A DNA stretch of 48,660 bases from Bacteroidota bacterium (lineage in GTDB: Bacteria > Bacteroidota > Bacteroidia > Bacteroidales > Paludibacteraceae): contig JAUZOM010000006.1 of the NCBI GenBank assembly GCA_030706465.1, forward strand, positions 1 through 48,660, read 5' to 3'. Of the stretch, positions 8,734 through 18,178 are shown in pieces. Under the pieces are notes generated by a model, which was given only the letters and a program-made list of their open reading frames with translations, made no database searches and was not told the DNA's origin. How positions within the stretch are numbered: position 1 is the first letter of the stretch; every line of letters begins with the position of its first letter. A program made the translations under genes and the position numbers.

Positions 8734-9900
8734 ATGGAATTTGATTTTGAAGAAATACGTTGTTATAAGAACGAAGAAGTTCATGACGTTTTGGAACGTC
8801 TAAGTAGTGAAAAGCAATTTATGAAGGTATTAAGTACTGTCTATCCGCTTTTACCTAAAGAATTTATTAAACAACGGTTGATGGGTTTTCAATCCAGTTA
8901 TGCTTTTCAAAAGGAAATGGTTTATCCTTTTTTGCAATATTTGGAAGCAAATATGACTTTAGGGATAAAACTAAACGGACTTGAGAAAATTGATATTTCA
9001 AAATCATATTTGTATATTTCAAACCATCGTGATATTATTCTCGATTCTGCTTTTCTTTGCGGTAAATTTATTGAAAGAAATATGGATACAGTCCAGATTG
9101 CGATTGGAGATAATTTGTTGATTTACCCATGGATTAAAGATTTGGTGCGCGTAAACAAAAGCTTTATCGTAAAACGAGGTTTAAGTGCCCGTCAGATCTT
9201 GGAAAGTTCAAAATGCTTGTCAGCTTATATTGCCCATGTTATTGATGGAAACCAATCCATATGGCTTGCACAACGAGAAGGACGTGCCAAAGACTCAAAC
9301 GATCGAACCCAGGAAAGTTTATTGAAAATGCTCAATATGTTTGGAACGGGCAGTTTTATTGAAAATCTTACCAAATTAAATATTTGCCCGTTAAGTATTT
9401 CATATGAATATGACCCCTGTGATTTCCTCAAGGCAAAGGAGATGCAACAGCGGCGCGATGATGTAGGTTTCAAAAAGAATCCCCAGGATGATTTACTTAA
9501 TATGAAAACGGGTGTTATGGGCTACAAGGGCAAAGTTGTTTATGAAATAACCGGGGATATAAGTAATGAATTGAAAATAATTGCAACTGAAACTTCCAAT
9601 AGAAATGAGCAGATAACTCTCGTTGCCGAATTGATTGATAAACGTATACATGCTAATTATACTATATTCGCAAATAATAAAATAGCCTATGACATACTTA
9701 AAAACTCGAGGTTGTTTTCAAGTGAGTATACGCAGAAAGAGGAAACGGATTTTGAAAAATATTTATCCTTGCAAATTGGGAAAATAGATCTGGAAAATAA
9801 AGATGAATCGTTCTTAAGGGCGAGGTTGCTCGAAATGTATGCCAATCCACTTATAAATAAGCTTAATACCTCCTCAAACTATTTAGAGGAGGGTGAATAA
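8734..9900 (+). CDS. PlsC-like glycerolipid acyltransferase
   Basis: 388 aa, longer than the 240-aa classic PlsC. Residues about 85-260 resemble the LPLAT fold. The catalytic block reads SNHRDIILDSAF, so His and Asp are separated by five residues rather than the usual four. A second block, WLAQREGRAKDSND, resembles the EGTR phosphate-binding motif. The protein likely acylates glycerol-3-phosphate or lysophosphatidic acid at the inner membrane, which fits its place 52 bp after cdsA. The C-terminal 120 residues have no recognised domain. No signal peptide or obvious TM helix is seen. Confidence 0.75.
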   Translation: MEFDFEEIRCYKNEEVHDVLERLSSEKQFMKVLSTVYPLLPKEFIKQRLMGFQSSYAFQKEMVYPFLQYLEANMTLGIKLNGLEKIDISKSYLYISNHRDIILDSAFLCGKFIERNMDTVQIAIGDNLLIYPWIKDLVRVNKSFIVKRGLSARQILESSKCLSAYIAHVIDGNQSIWLAQREGRAKDSNDRTQESLLKMLNMFGTGSFIENLTKLNICPLSISYEYDPCDFLKAKEMQQRRDDVGFKKNPQDDLLNMKTGVMGYKGKVVYEITGDISNELKIIATETSNRNEQITLVAELIDKRIHANYTIFANNKIAYDILKNSRLFSSEYTQKEETDFEKYLSLQIGKIDLENKDESFLRARLLEMYANPLINKLNTSSNYLEEGE

Positions 9901-9910
9901 TTCGTAAATA

Positions 9911-9947
9911 AAAAAACGTGTTCTAAATCTTGGAACACGTTTTTTTT
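9911..9947 (+). terminator. Bidirectional terminator between acyltransferase and speA
   Basis: AACGTGTTC...GGAACACGTT stem with A-run and T-run flanks, so it can work on both strands. It lies between the convergent acyltransferase (end 9900) and the arginine decarboxylase (end 9981). Confidence 0.9.
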
Positions 9948-9980
9948 GTTTGTTTAACTCCATTTTATCGCAATAACCGT

Positions 9981-11372
9981 TTAATAACCAAGAATTTTCA
10001 ACATCGATTTGTAACTTTGCTCTTTCGCAAACAATTTTGTAAAATACTCACCATCTTCATCCTGATCAATAATAACCAATTTTGGAGCAGGGATTAAACA
10101 ATGTTGGATGCCTCCAAATCCACTAAGTGATTCCTGATATGCCCCGGTATGGAAGAAGCCAATGTATTGTTCACAATCGTCATGCATTTTAGGCAGAAAG
10201 ACTGCATTCGAATGAACTTCTGCATTATAAAAATCTTCACTGTCGCAAGTTAAACCTCCTAAATTTACCCGCTCATATTCAGAATCCCAATTGTTTATTG
10301 CCAGAAAAACGTAACGCTGGTTGATAGCCCAGGTGTCTGGAAGAGTCGTCATAAACGAGCTGTCAATCATATTCCAGAGTTCGCGGTCGTTTTGCTTTTT
10401 CTGATTCACAATTGAATAAAGCATAGCACCACTCTCTCCAACCGTATAAGAACCGAATTCGGTGAAAATATGAGGCTCAGGGACTCCATTCTGAGTACAA
10501 ATTGTTTTTATTTGTGCCACAATTTCTTCGGCCATATATTCATAATCATATACCATATCCAAATGTGTTTGGATTGGAAAACCTCCACCAATATTTAAAC
10601 TGTCTAATTGAGGGCATTTTTTCTTTAATTCGCAATACAGGTTTACGGCTTTGTTTAACTCATTCCAATAATATGCCGTGTCTTTCACGCCGGTGTTTAT
10701 AAAGAAGTGCAACATCTTCAATTCAACCTGGGGGTTATTTGCAATATACTTCGTATAATAAGGAATGATATCGTTATAGCGTATACCTAGGCGAGATGTA
10801 TAGAAATCAAACTTAGGTTCTTCTTCGGCTGCAATACGAATGCCTACTTTAAATTTAATATCAAAGTCTTTTAGAAATAAGTCTAATTCAAACTTATTAT
10901 CAAGTATAGGAATAACATTTGTGAATCCCAGACGCATTAAGTTTTGAATGTTTTCAACGTATTGAGGACGTTTAAATCCATTACATAGAATAAAATTATC
11001 CGACTTAAGTAACTTTTGTTCATACAATGACTCCATTATGTTGATGTCAAAAGCTGATGATGTTTCAATATGTACGCCATGTTTCAGCACTTCTTCCAGC
11101 ACAAATGAAAAATGGGAACTCTTGGTACAGTAGCAATAATTATAATCGCCTTCATAATCTACTTTAGCCATTGCAACATTGAACATTCGACGTGCTTTAT
11201 GAATATTCTCTGCTATTTTAGGTAAATAAGAGATCCGTAAAGGGGTGCCATATTGCTTTATAATGTCCATTAAAGGGACGCCGCACCATTCCAATTCATT
11301 TTCAACAATGTTGAATTCTTCATTTGGAAATTCAAAACTTTGTTCAATAAGGTCTTTATATTTGTTTTTCAT
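9981..11372 (-). CDS. speA: Arginine decarboxylase, short fold-III PLP type
   Basis: 463 aa. The protein has the alanine-racemase/ornithine-decarboxylase (fold III) layout: YCYCTKSSHFSFV with the probable PLP Lys near residue 84, IETSSAFDINI, GIRIAAEEEP, LNIGGGFPI, TEFGSYTVGESG (PLP phosphate region) and LGGLTCDSEDFY with the catalytic Cys. It would convert arginine to agmatine for polyamine synthesis. From memory it closely resembles the roughly 465-aa arginine decarboxylases of Flavobacteria and is much shorter than the roughly 630-aa SpeA of E. coli and many Bacteroides. No agmatine-processing gene is adjacent. Confidence 0.85.
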   Translation of the reverse strand: MKNKYKDLIEQSFEFPNEEFNIVENELEWCGVPLMDIIKQYGTPLRISYLPKIAENIHKARRMFNVAMAKVDYEGDYNYCYCTKSSHFSFVLEEVLKHGVHIETSSAFDINIMESLYEQKLLKSDNFILCNGFKRPQYVENIQNLMRLGFTNVIPILDNKFELDLFLKDFDIKFKVGIRIAAEEEPKFDFYTSRLGIRYNDIIPYYTKYIANNPQVELKMLHFFINTGVKDTAYYWNELNKAVNLYCELKKKCPQLDSLNIGGGFPIQTHLDMVYDYEYMAEEIVAQIKTICTQNGVPEPHIFTEFGSYTVGESGAMLYSIVNQKKQNDRELWNMIDSSFMTTLPDTWAINQRYVFLAINNWDSEYERVNLGGLTCDSEDFYNAEVHSNAVFLPKMHDDCEQYIGFFHTGAYQESLSGFGGIQHCLIPAPKLVIIDQDEDGEYFTKLFAKEQSYKSMLKILGY

Positions 11373-12004
11373 ATTTCTTCTTTAATAAAAAAGTATTTTA
11401 ATGTAGATAGGTTGGATTGGATAATTAATATTGAACTAAGTGAGTTAGATTGAAATAAATTGCAAGAAAAAGTCTGCAAAAATAGTTATTTATTTTAAAC
11501 TTTATGTGTGATAACTGATAATTTTAAAATTATTGACTTATTATTAGTTTCCTGTCCGCTTACCCAACGAATATTCAAGTGAGTTTGTTCTGCGTTTTTT
11601 AAACAAAGTAATCGAAATAGTGTATGAGCAATCTTATTTTTCGATATAGATGTTTTATCTGAGTAATAAGATTGATGCCTCGAGTGAAAATAAAATTAAG
11701 GTGAAGTTTGGTATTATCCCTAAAATAAATTGTGACCGGTTATCCCTGATTTCTTGAATAAAGAAGCTTTCTATTTTTAATACGGTTCTGCTCTTTTTTT
11801 GTAAAAGTAGCTATTTCTGCCACCTATCCATTACCACCTTTCCTTTTATTTAGGTTTACCGTATATGCTAATAATAAGAGTTCGGGTCATTTAATAATTT
11901 ATTTCAGAATAATTTAAACAGAATAAGAAAAACACTGTTATATTTGCATGAATAGAAATTCTGGAGATATCGTGCACCGATTCCTGTATAATTGAAAGAA
12001 CAAC
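11373..12004. other. 632-bp intergenic region, divergent promoters
   Basis: AT-rich gap between the divergent speA and the secreted protein. CAAAAATA at 11477-11484 reads TATTTTTG on the minus strand, a possible -7 box for speA. TATATTTG at 11939-11946 is a good -7 box for the plus-strand gene. Between them I find no convincing ORF, repeat or structured RNA; short open frames near 11580-11760 are not recognisable. Confidence 0.5.
11939..11946 (+). promoter_or_regulatory. -7 box TATATTTG upstream of secreted protein
   Basis: Exact TAnnTTTG match 59 bp before the ATG at 12005. No clear -33 element is visible. Confidence 0.5.
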
Positions 12005-12802
12005 ATGAGAAGTAATGTTTTAATTAAAACTGTATTGTTGGCGACAATACTCTTTGTTTCTGCCATAGATACATGGGGAGAATCCAGATTCTTATTTGTA
12101 AATGCTGGCAATGATCCGGCTTCCACTGTAAGGCTGGATGCAGACATTTCATTGAGCATGCACATAAAACTTCACCCATCGGATGTTTTCTCGTTAAATG
12201 AATCAACTAATGGCGTGATTCTCTCTAAGAAAAGAACCTATGCCGGAATGACCGAAACAGTTACTCCGGGCCCAACAATTACACTTACGGATGTTACCAA
12301 TCCGACATTGAATACCGTTCCGGGAGTTCCTGTATGTCAAACTTTAAATATTAGTGGCGTAAATTTAAGTGTAGATTTAAAGCTTACCATTTCAGGTGCA
12401 GATGCCGGACTATTTTCACTCTCACAATACTCAGTCACGGAATCGGCAGGAAATGTGCCCAATACGGAAGTGACTATTACGTATACACCGGATAACCCGG
12501 GAACAAACACAGCAATATTGATGCTGTCGAGTAATGGGGCAATGTCTGTAGGCAGATCATTGACCGGTATTGCAGCAATCGCGACTGACGTTAGTACAAA
12601 CAAAGCTTCTTTCGGGGTTATTTCAGAAAACGGCAGTATTCATTTTAGGGCAACTGCAGGTGAAACTGTAGAAATTTACAATGCCATAGGCCAACAACTG
12701 CTTCACAAGCTCACTGTGGAAGGTGTAAATACGATTCCTGTTTCTGCCAGGGGTGTTGTACTTGTAAAGATTGGTAGTCGTTTTGCTAAAGTAATTTTGT
12801 AA
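12005..12802 (+). CDS. Exported protein with type-IX-like C-terminal tail
   Basis: 265 aa. An N-terminal signal peptide (VLLATILFVSAIDTWG) is followed by a beta-rich middle of about residues 100-195 resembling choice-of-anchor-D/Ig-like domains (LTISGADAGLFSLSQY, ITYTPDNPGTNTAILML, RSLTGIAA). The last 55 residues (AGETVEIYNAIGQQLL ... VLVKIGSRFAKVIL) have the pattern of a type A T9SS sorting domain, which would send the protein to the surface by type IX secretion. Function is unknown. It has its own -7 box and terminator. Confidence 0.75.
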   Translation: MRSNVLIKTVLLATILFVSAIDTWGESRFLFVNAGNDPASTVRLDADISLSMHIKLHPSDVFSLNESTNGVILSKKRTYAGMTETVTPGPTITLTDVTNPTLNTVPGVPVCQTLNISGVNLSVDLKLTISGADAGLFSLSQYSVTESAGNVPNTEVTITYTPDNPGTNTAILMLSSNGAMSVGRSLTGIAAIATDVSTNKASFGVISENGSIHFRATAGETVEIYNAIGQQLLHKLTVEGVNTIPVSARGVVLVKIGSRFAKVIL

Positions 12803-12824
12803 CTCATAAAAGATACTTGTTTAT

Positions 12825-12856
12825 AAAAAGAGCTGTCCGATAGGGCAGCTCTTTTT
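12825..12856 (+). terminator. Terminator after secreted protein
   Basis: AAAAAGAGCTGTCC / GGGCAGCTCTTTTT stem with a four-base loop and a T-run, 23 bp past the stop. Confidence 0.9.
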
Positions 12857-12904
12857 ATATATGATCCGGATAAAACTATCCGTGCCGGGAACGAGTGTCA
12901 CACG

Positions 12905-13843
12905 CTATTGAAGACGATGAGCTTTTGTAACCGCTTCGATATTTTGTCTCAGCTTTGTATATCCAACCCGTTTAATGGCTGAATGGGAAAACGTTTGGGC
13001 GAACTCTTTCTCTGTAAGTTGTTTCCAGGTGTCGGTTCCCCATTCCAATACCTTATCAATTGGTGACAGTCCGTCTTGGCTATATGGCTTGGCCCACCTA
13101 GCATTCCAGGGGCATACATCCGCACAAATGTCACAACCCAGGGCATTGCCAGAGAGGACCGCTTTAAATTCGGGGGGTATTTCGTCTTTGCTTTCGATGG
13201 TGAGATACGAGATGCACCGGCGGGCATCCAATGAACCGTTCTGTAATGCATTTGTCGGACAAGCATCGATGCATCGCATACAGGTACCACAGCGGGCCAT
13301 AACGGGCATGTCGTATTCCGTTTCAATATTCAGCATTAAAATACCAATAAATGTATAGGATCCCAGTCCGGGATGAATCAACTGGGTGTGCCTGCCAATC
13401 CATCCTAAGCCGGCACGTTCGGCCCAACGACGTTCGAGGACAGGGGCCGAATCGACGAATGAATGTTGGACATTGGTATTTACACTTTCAGTGCCGTAAG
13501 TCTCGCAGATTTTTTGTTCCAGTTCAAATAGTTTGGTTTTTAATACCAAATGATAATCGGTAGCTGCGTACGCATATTTTGCAATCTGCGGCGCAACCGG
13601 GTTCTGTTTCTGCGATGGATAGTAATTCATTAAAACCACGACTACCGACTTACAGCCGGGGACAAGCATGCGAGGATCGGTACGTTTGTCAAAGTTTCGT
13701 TCCAGATAATGCATATCACCCTGCATTCCACTGGCGAGCCATTGTCGTAAAAAAGCCGCATCCTCCGTTAGCGCTTCTGCCCGGGCTATGCCGCAAGCAT
13801 CAAACCCCAATGAAAGAGCGAGTTGTTTTATGGTGACAGTCAT
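12905..13843 (-). CDS. queG: Epoxyqueuosine reductase QueG
   Basis: 312 aa cobalamin- and Fe-S-dependent enzyme that performs the last step of queuosine synthesis on tRNA, reducing epoxyqueuosine to queuosine. Features include LGFDACGIARAEAL at the N-terminus, RTDPRMLVPGCKSVVVVLMNYYP, the first ferredoxin-type cluster CGTCMRCIDACPTNAL and the second CDICADVCPWN. The length matches the family (305-380 aa, short form). It is the last gene of a minus-strand run, 36 bp after the TlpA-like gene. Confidence 0.95.
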   Translation of the reverse strand: MTVTIKQLALSLGFDACGIARAEALTEDAAFLRQWLASGMQGDMHYLERNFDKRTDPRMLVPGCKSVVVVLMNYYPSQKQNPVAPQIAKYAYAATDYHLVLKTKLFELEQKICETYGTESVNTNVQHSFVDSAPVLERRWAERAGLGWIGRHTQLIHPGLGSYTFIGILMLNIETEYDMPVMARCGTCMRCIDACPTNALQNGSLDARRCISYLTIESKDEIPPEFKAVLSGNALGCDICADVCPWNARWAKPYSQDGLSPIDKVLEWGTDTWKQLTEKEFAQTFSHSAIKRVGYTKLRQNIEAVTKAHRLQ

Positions 13844-13878
13844 CTGAATTTTACGAATTAGTGCAAATTACACGAACC

Positions 13879-15018
13879 TTATAAATTCTTTTCAATTGCT
13901 TTCCTTAATTCGTCTTTTCCAAGGCTGCGGGCAATAATGTTTCCTTTCCTATCCATTAAAAAAGTAGTTGGGATGGACGAAATATTATAGGAGGAAACGT
14001 AATTTGTGTTGGGACCGTTTAAATCACGGACACATATCCAGGGGATATTTGCAATTGATTGCTGCCAGAGTTGCTTGTTTTGATCGAGTGAGATCTGATA
14101 GATTTCAAATCCGCGTTTGTGATATTGGTTATACAATTCACGTAGAGCGAAAGTGTAGTCAATGCTTTGCCGTGATTCGTATGCAGAGAAATCAATTAAT
14201 ATAACTTTACCGATTAAGGCAGATAGCTTTCGCTCAACGTTATTTTTGTCTGGTAAGATAATATTGATATAGCCGGTTCCCCGTGTGGCCAATATCTCAT
14301 CCCATGCTTCTTTCTCTCTGGCTTTCCGATCAGAACGAATAGCATCCAGTACCAATGCATAAAGATTTTTGCTCCTTTCGTATTCGGGCATAAACGTATT
14401 ATATGCAGTAGCTACTGCGGCACAATAAGGTCTGTCTGATTTAATGTAAGGTGAAAATAGATACGTGTCATTAACCTTCTGGTAGATGGCAAAATAGGCA
14501 GCGGCAGAACGTGGATTTTGAAGAATCATTTTCCGGGCCATTTCTTTATGAACATCAATGTCTTTTTCTATGGCAGCGATTTTAGAGTTTCGTTCGGTTG
14601 CATCCATGTTTGCTGTTAATTCATTGGCTAACCGTTGAATATTCATTACCGATTTGCGCAAAACCTGAATCTGATTGGAGGTTGTTGAACCTGTCAATTT
14701 ATAATCGGAAGCGAAATTAGCTGACTGAGCATTAATGTTTATTTCTTCGCAGGAATCTACAGCAAAAGTAATGATTTTATCGTTCAGGCGTAAGCGATAG
14801 AAATCAGGATATACGGGACGCTTGGATTTAAATTCAAATGAACCGTTGGACCGTACCCTAACAGAATCGAGGATCGTAGTTTTAAGTAACCCGCTATGTT
14901 CAAAATAAAGCATCTCGCCTTTGGCGTTTTTTACCGTGCCGCTTATATAGAATTTGTTATGCTGTTTACAAGAAATCATTCCTACTAAAATCAGCAATAC
15001 AATCAATGTCTTTTTCAT
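13879..15018 (-). CDS. TlpA-like thioredoxin-fold lipoprotein lacking CxxC
   Basis: 379 aa. Lipobox near residue 17 (GMISC). Residues about 23-125 match the DUF4369 pattern (FYISGTVKNAKGEMLYFE, then DSVRVRSNGSFEFK). The C-terminal 130 residues look like a thioredoxin/AhpC-TSA fold (VILIDFSAYESRQS, FEIYQISLDQN, SSIPTTFLMDRKGNIIA). Where TlpA/ResA proteins carry WCxxC, this one has AYESRQS, so both redox cysteines are missing. A thiol-disulfide reductase role is therefore unlikely; it may be a structural or ligand-binding relative. Confidence 0.8.
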   Translation of the reverse strand: MKKTLIVLLILVGMISCKQHNKFYISGTVKNAKGEMLYFEHSGLLKTTILDSVRVRSNGSFEFKSKRPVYPDFYRLRLNDKIITFAVDSCEEININAQSANFASDYKLTGSTTSNQIQVLRKSVMNIQRLANELTANMDATERNSKIAAIEKDIDVHKEMARKMILQNPRSAAAYFAIYQKVNDTYLFSPYIKSDRPYCAAVATAYNTFMPEYERSKNLYALVLDAIRSDRKAREKEAWDEILATRGTGYINIILPDKNNVERKLSALIGKVILIDFSAYESRQSIDYTFALRELYNQYHKRGFEIYQISLDQNKQLWQQSIANIPWICVRDLNGPNTNYVSSYNISSIPTTFLMDRKGNIIARSLGKDELRKAIEKNL

Positions 15019-15038
15019 GGTAATGAGATTGATTCTTA

Positions 15039-15074
15039 AATCCCCTAAAATGGTTTTATGCCTTTTAGGGGATT
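15039..15074 (-). terminator. Hairpin after purE, possible terminator
   Basis: A perfect 12-bp stem AATCCCCTAAAA / TTTTAGGGGATT with a 12-nt loop lies between purE and the TlpA-like gene. It has no strong T-run on the minus strand, so it could be a weak terminator or an mRNA-processing structure. Confidence 0.55.
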
Positions 15075-15084
15075 CTGGAGTTGT

Positions 15085-15591
15085 TCAGTTTGTTTTAAAA
15101 TCGTATTTTACAAGCGATAATTGTTCGTTTGCCTCAACAATTTTATTTTTAAGACTTTCTTTGTAATGTTTCAATTTTGATTGCAATGCGGTATCACCCA
15201 CTGCCAACATCTGGATGGCTAAAATAGCCGCATTGAGTGAAGCGTTAATGCCAACAGTTGCTACGGGAATTCCCGGAGGCATTTGTACTATTGCCAGTAA
15301 GGCATCCATTCCATCGAGAGTTGCATTAATTGGCACCCCAATAACAGGAATTGATGTCATAGAAGCTATGACTCCCGGTAAATGAGCAGCCATCCCTGCA
15401 GCCGCAATGATTACTTCGATCCCGTTGGCCTGAGCATTCGTCGCAAATAATTCGACTTCACGCGGAGTCCGATGAGCCGAAAGGGCATTCATTTCGAAGG
15501 GAACTTCAAACTGATTGAGAAGCTCAGCTGCTTTTTTCATAACAGGCAGATCGGAAGTACTGCCCATGATAATACTTACTTTGGCTTTCAT
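15085..15591 (-). CDS. purE: N5-carboxyaminoimidazole ribonucleotide mutase PurE
   Basis: 168 aa, the class I PurE length. It converts N5-CAIR to CAIR in purine synthesis. Signature blocks are SIIMGSTSDLPVMKKA, the substrate/catalytic SAHRTP loop, IIAAAGMAAHLPGV and PVIGVPINA. It is 114 bp downstream of gcvH; the gcvH-purE pairing is, from memory, recurrent in Bacteroidales and links one-carbon supply with purine synthesis. No purK is seen nearby. Confidence 0.96.
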   Translation of the reverse strand: MKAKVSIIMGSTSDLPVMKKAAELLNQFEVPFEMNALSAHRTPREVELFATNAQANGIEVIIAAAGMAAHLPGVIASMTSIPVIGVPINATLDGMDALLAIVQMPPGIPVATVGINASLNAAILAIQMLAVGDTALQSKLKHYKESLKNKIVEANEQLSLVKYDFKTN

Positions 15592-15705
15592 AAACTTTTA
15601 ATTGTTTAATTATTGATTCGTAGAGATATAAGGTAAGCTCAGCAGGGTAAGATCAAAACCCGGTAAGGAATAGTTACTTTGCCTTAAATCTGAACTTAGT
15701 TTACC

Positions 15706-16086
15706 CTATGCACCAATCAAGGCTTCATATTCCACTCCTGAAAGCAAGGTGTCTAACTGAGCGACATCGGATACTCCGACTTTAACCATCCAACCTTTAT
15801 CATAAGGGTCTTCGTTAACTAATTCGGGTTTTGATTCCAATTCTTCATTGAATTCCAAAATCTCACCGTCAACAGGTAAATAGAGATCTGAAACAGTTTT
15901 AACAGCTTCTACGGTACCGAATACTTCACCTTCGTTCAACATCTCACCAACAGTTTCAACTTCGATGAAAACGATCTCACCTAACTCACTTTGAGCATAA
16001 TCAGTTATCCCTACATAGGCAATGTCGCCTTCCAGACGAATCCATTCATGCTCTTTTGTGTACTTTAAATTAGCAGGTACATTCAT
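15706..16086 (-). CDS. gcvH: Glycine cleavage system H protein
   Basis: 126 aa lipoyl-carrier protein that shuttles the methylamine group between the P, T and L proteins of the glycine cleavage complex. Features are [16 protein letters not shown] at the N-terminus, [14 protein letters not shown] and the lipoylation site [13 protein letters not shown] (the Lys is the attachment point). The C-terminus ([11 protein letters not shown]) is also typical. gcvP and gcvT are not in the window. It follows the EEP-family gene by 32 bp and probably shares its transcript. Confidence 0.97.
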   Translation of the reverse strand: MNVPANLKYTKEHEWIRLEGDIAYVGITDYAQSELGEIVFIEVETVGEMLNEGEVFGTVEAVKTVSDLYLPVDGEILEFNEELESKPELVNEDPYDKGWMVKVGVSDVAQLDTLLSGVEYEALIGA

Positions 16087-16118
16087 AATAATAAGTTTTT
16101 TAAGTTTGTAATATATTT

Positions 16119-17231
16119 CTAAATGTTGTTGATATTCAGCTTGCAGAGAATGGGATAATGATCGGAATATTTTACTTTGTCTGCTTTGTACTGGATCGGT
16201 GTAAAAGCCACCGGATCGTAGAATACATAATCAATCCTGAAATGGTAGTACCGGTCGTTGAAAGTCCACCCTAACCCTAACCCGGTTTCGGCAAAAGTGT
16301 CTTTTAGATTTCCTTTAACCGTAGTATAGGCATAGGAGGTCGGGACATCATTAAAGTCACCACAGACAATTACTTTGTAGGGTGAGCTGGCAATGACCTT
16401 AGCTACAGAATCAGCCTGCAATGCCCGGAGCCGGTAGGCTACAGCCAGTTTATGCGAAAAATGAAGGGTGATCCCGGTAAGTTTTTTTGTGTCAAAATTG
16501 TCTTTCAACGTAAGCGGCATATTTTTATCATGTTCAGTCAACCGGTTCGATTCCAGATGGTTATTGACCAATCGGATGATTTTACCGTTTATATTGATAT
16601 CCGAAAAGATGGAAACATTATAGTTCGAAGGGTAGTGGATTAATTGCCTGTTAGTAATCGGATATTTGGAGAAAGTTGCCACTCCTGAAAGTTGCCAGTT
16701 ATTATTTATATTTTGTTTGTATTGAATATGTTTATAGGGATATTTCTTGAAAATTCGGAATATGTCAGCCTGGGTCAGATATTCTTTATTACTGCTTACC
16801 GTAAATTCCTGTAAACATACAATGTCTGCATCGGTATCCAGGATATATTGAATCACTTTATTCGGATTCCGGCGGGTATATTTTTTTAACTCGCCACACA
16901 CTTTTGTATTGTAAGTAAGCAGCCTGATTGGATTGTTTGTAGGAGGAGTTTCTGTTTTTCTAAAGTGAACCGGACATGTGTTGCTGATCTGGGTGGAAGA
17001 GAGCAGTAAAACGCTTAAAGAAACCAGAAAAAACCATTTACGCGCTAATAACCAAAAAACCGCAAAAGCAATGTTAACGGCTATAATAAAGGGGAAGGCC
17101 AAAGCGAAATAGGCAGGAATAACAAATTTAGCAGGGCTGAAAACCGATCCAAATAAAGTCATGATCATAAAAAGGGCTGCAACTATATTTGAAGCCATCA
17201 ACACCCATTTTACTATTGTTTTTCCAAACAT
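16119..17231 (-). CDS. Endonuclease/exonuclease/phosphatase family membrane protein
   Basis: 370 aa. Two to three hydrophobic helices span about residues 5-85. A soluble EEP domain follows: [19 protein letters not shown] (metal-binding Glu), [16 protein letters not shown] and [10 protein letters not shown] with the catalytic His. EEP enzymes are Mg-dependent phosphoesterases acting on nucleic acids or phospholipid head groups; the membrane anchor puts the domain probably on the periplasmic side. The substrate is not predictable. It lies 41 bp after the second rhomboid gene. Confidence 0.85.
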   Translation of the reverse strand: MFGKTIVKWVLMASNIVAALFMIMTLFGSVFSPAKFVIPAYFALAFPFIIAVNIAFAVFWLLARKWFFLVSLSVLLLSSTQISNTCPVHFRKTETPPTNNPIRLLTYNTKVCGELKKYTRRNPNKVIQYILDTDADIVCLQEFTVSSNKEYLTQADIFRIFKKYPYKHIQYKQNINNNWQLSGVATFSKYPITNRQLIHYPSNYNVSIFSDININGKIIRLVNNHLESNRLTEHDKNMPLTLKDNFDTKKLTGITLHFSHKLAVAYRLRALQADSVAKVIASSPYKVIVCGDFNDVPTSYAYTTVKGNLKDTFAETGLGLGWTFNDRYYHFRIDYVFYDPVAFTPIQYKADKVKYSDHYPILCKLNINNI

Positions 17232-17272
17232 GATTTTTATTTAATTCATAATTCACAATTTTAAATTATGAA

Positions 17273-18163
17273 TTAGTTCTTTTTCCCTTGATCAAATAAT
17301 CTTTTCTTCTCCTCTGTAGACAGGCTTTCGTAGCCGGATGTTTTAATTTTATCGAGAATCCGATCAATCTCAGCTATTTTACGAGCTTTGTTCATGTTGA
17401 ATTCAGCGTCACTGACAGTTGATCTTCTCCGGTTTGGATTCTGTTTAATCCGTAGTTTGCGGGGACCAAACAAATTGTAGATTGCATCCAAAATACGGTT
17501 CAATCCTTTGGTCAAATCTTTCCCCTGACGCAAAGATACAACAAATAAATAACCTGCCAAAGCACCACCTAAATGTGCCAGTTCACCTCCTCCGTTACTT
17601 GAAGTAATTCCAAATAAACTGGTTAGGACAAAAAATACGGCAATGTATTTTAGTTTAACGCTTCCTAAAAAAAGAACCTGTAACTCCATATTGGGTGAAC
17701 GAAAAGCGGTTGCCACTATAATAGCCATAATCGATCCCGAAGCTCCTAACAATAGGCTTTGATGCAAGGTGGACGAGTAATATGGAAATAGATTAAATGC
17801 GACTGCATAAACAAGTGCCGCCAGGAATCCTCCAATCAGGTATAAACCGACTAATTGCTTTTCGGAAAAGAACATTAAGAATATTCTCCCAAACCAAAAC
17901 AAGGTAAACATATTGAAGAAAATATGCAGAAAGCCTTCGTGCAGGAACATATAGGTCAGGGGGGTCCAGGCCCTGTATAATAGCTGTGTCAAATCTGCCG
18001 GTACTGCCAGGTACGACAATATAAAGTCTCCTGAAATATTGAAAAGCAGGAGCAGAATCAAAATTAATTTCAATAAAATAAATACACTCGCATTGATATA
18101 AATCAATTTAATAAGCGAGCTTCCCTGCTTAAAAGTCTGTTTGATATTATCAAGAATATTCAT
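17273..18163 (-). CDS. Rhomboid-family intramembrane serine protease (second copy)
   Basis: 296 aa with about six TM helices. The catalytic motif is GASGS (LLGASGSIMAII) and the partner His is in AHLGGALAGYLF. The loop before TM2 has HEGFLHIFFNMF, the usual oxyanion/structural region. A hydrophilic C-terminal tail of about 85 residues (RIKQNPNRRRS ... EEKKRLFDQ) is cytoplasmic. The enzyme would cleave TM segments of membrane proteins. It follows another rhomboid gene by 15 bp, so the two are surely co-transcribed. Confidence 0.93.
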   Translation of the reverse strand: MNILDNIKQTFKQGSSLIKLIYINASVFILLKLILILLLLFNISGDFILSYLAVPADLTQLLYRAWTPLTYMFLHEGFLHIFFNMFTLFWFGRIFLMFFSEKQLVGLYLIGGFLAALVYAVAFNLFPYYSSTLHQSLLLGASGSIMAIIVATAFRSPNMELQVLFLGSVKLKYIAVFFVLTSLFGITSSNGGGELAHLGGALAGYLFVVSLRQGKDLTKGLNRILDAIYNLFGPRKLRIKQNPNRRRSTVSDAEFNMNKARKIAEIDRILDKIKTSGYESLSTEEKKRLFDQGKKN

Positions 18164-18178
18164 TTTACTATTAACATC

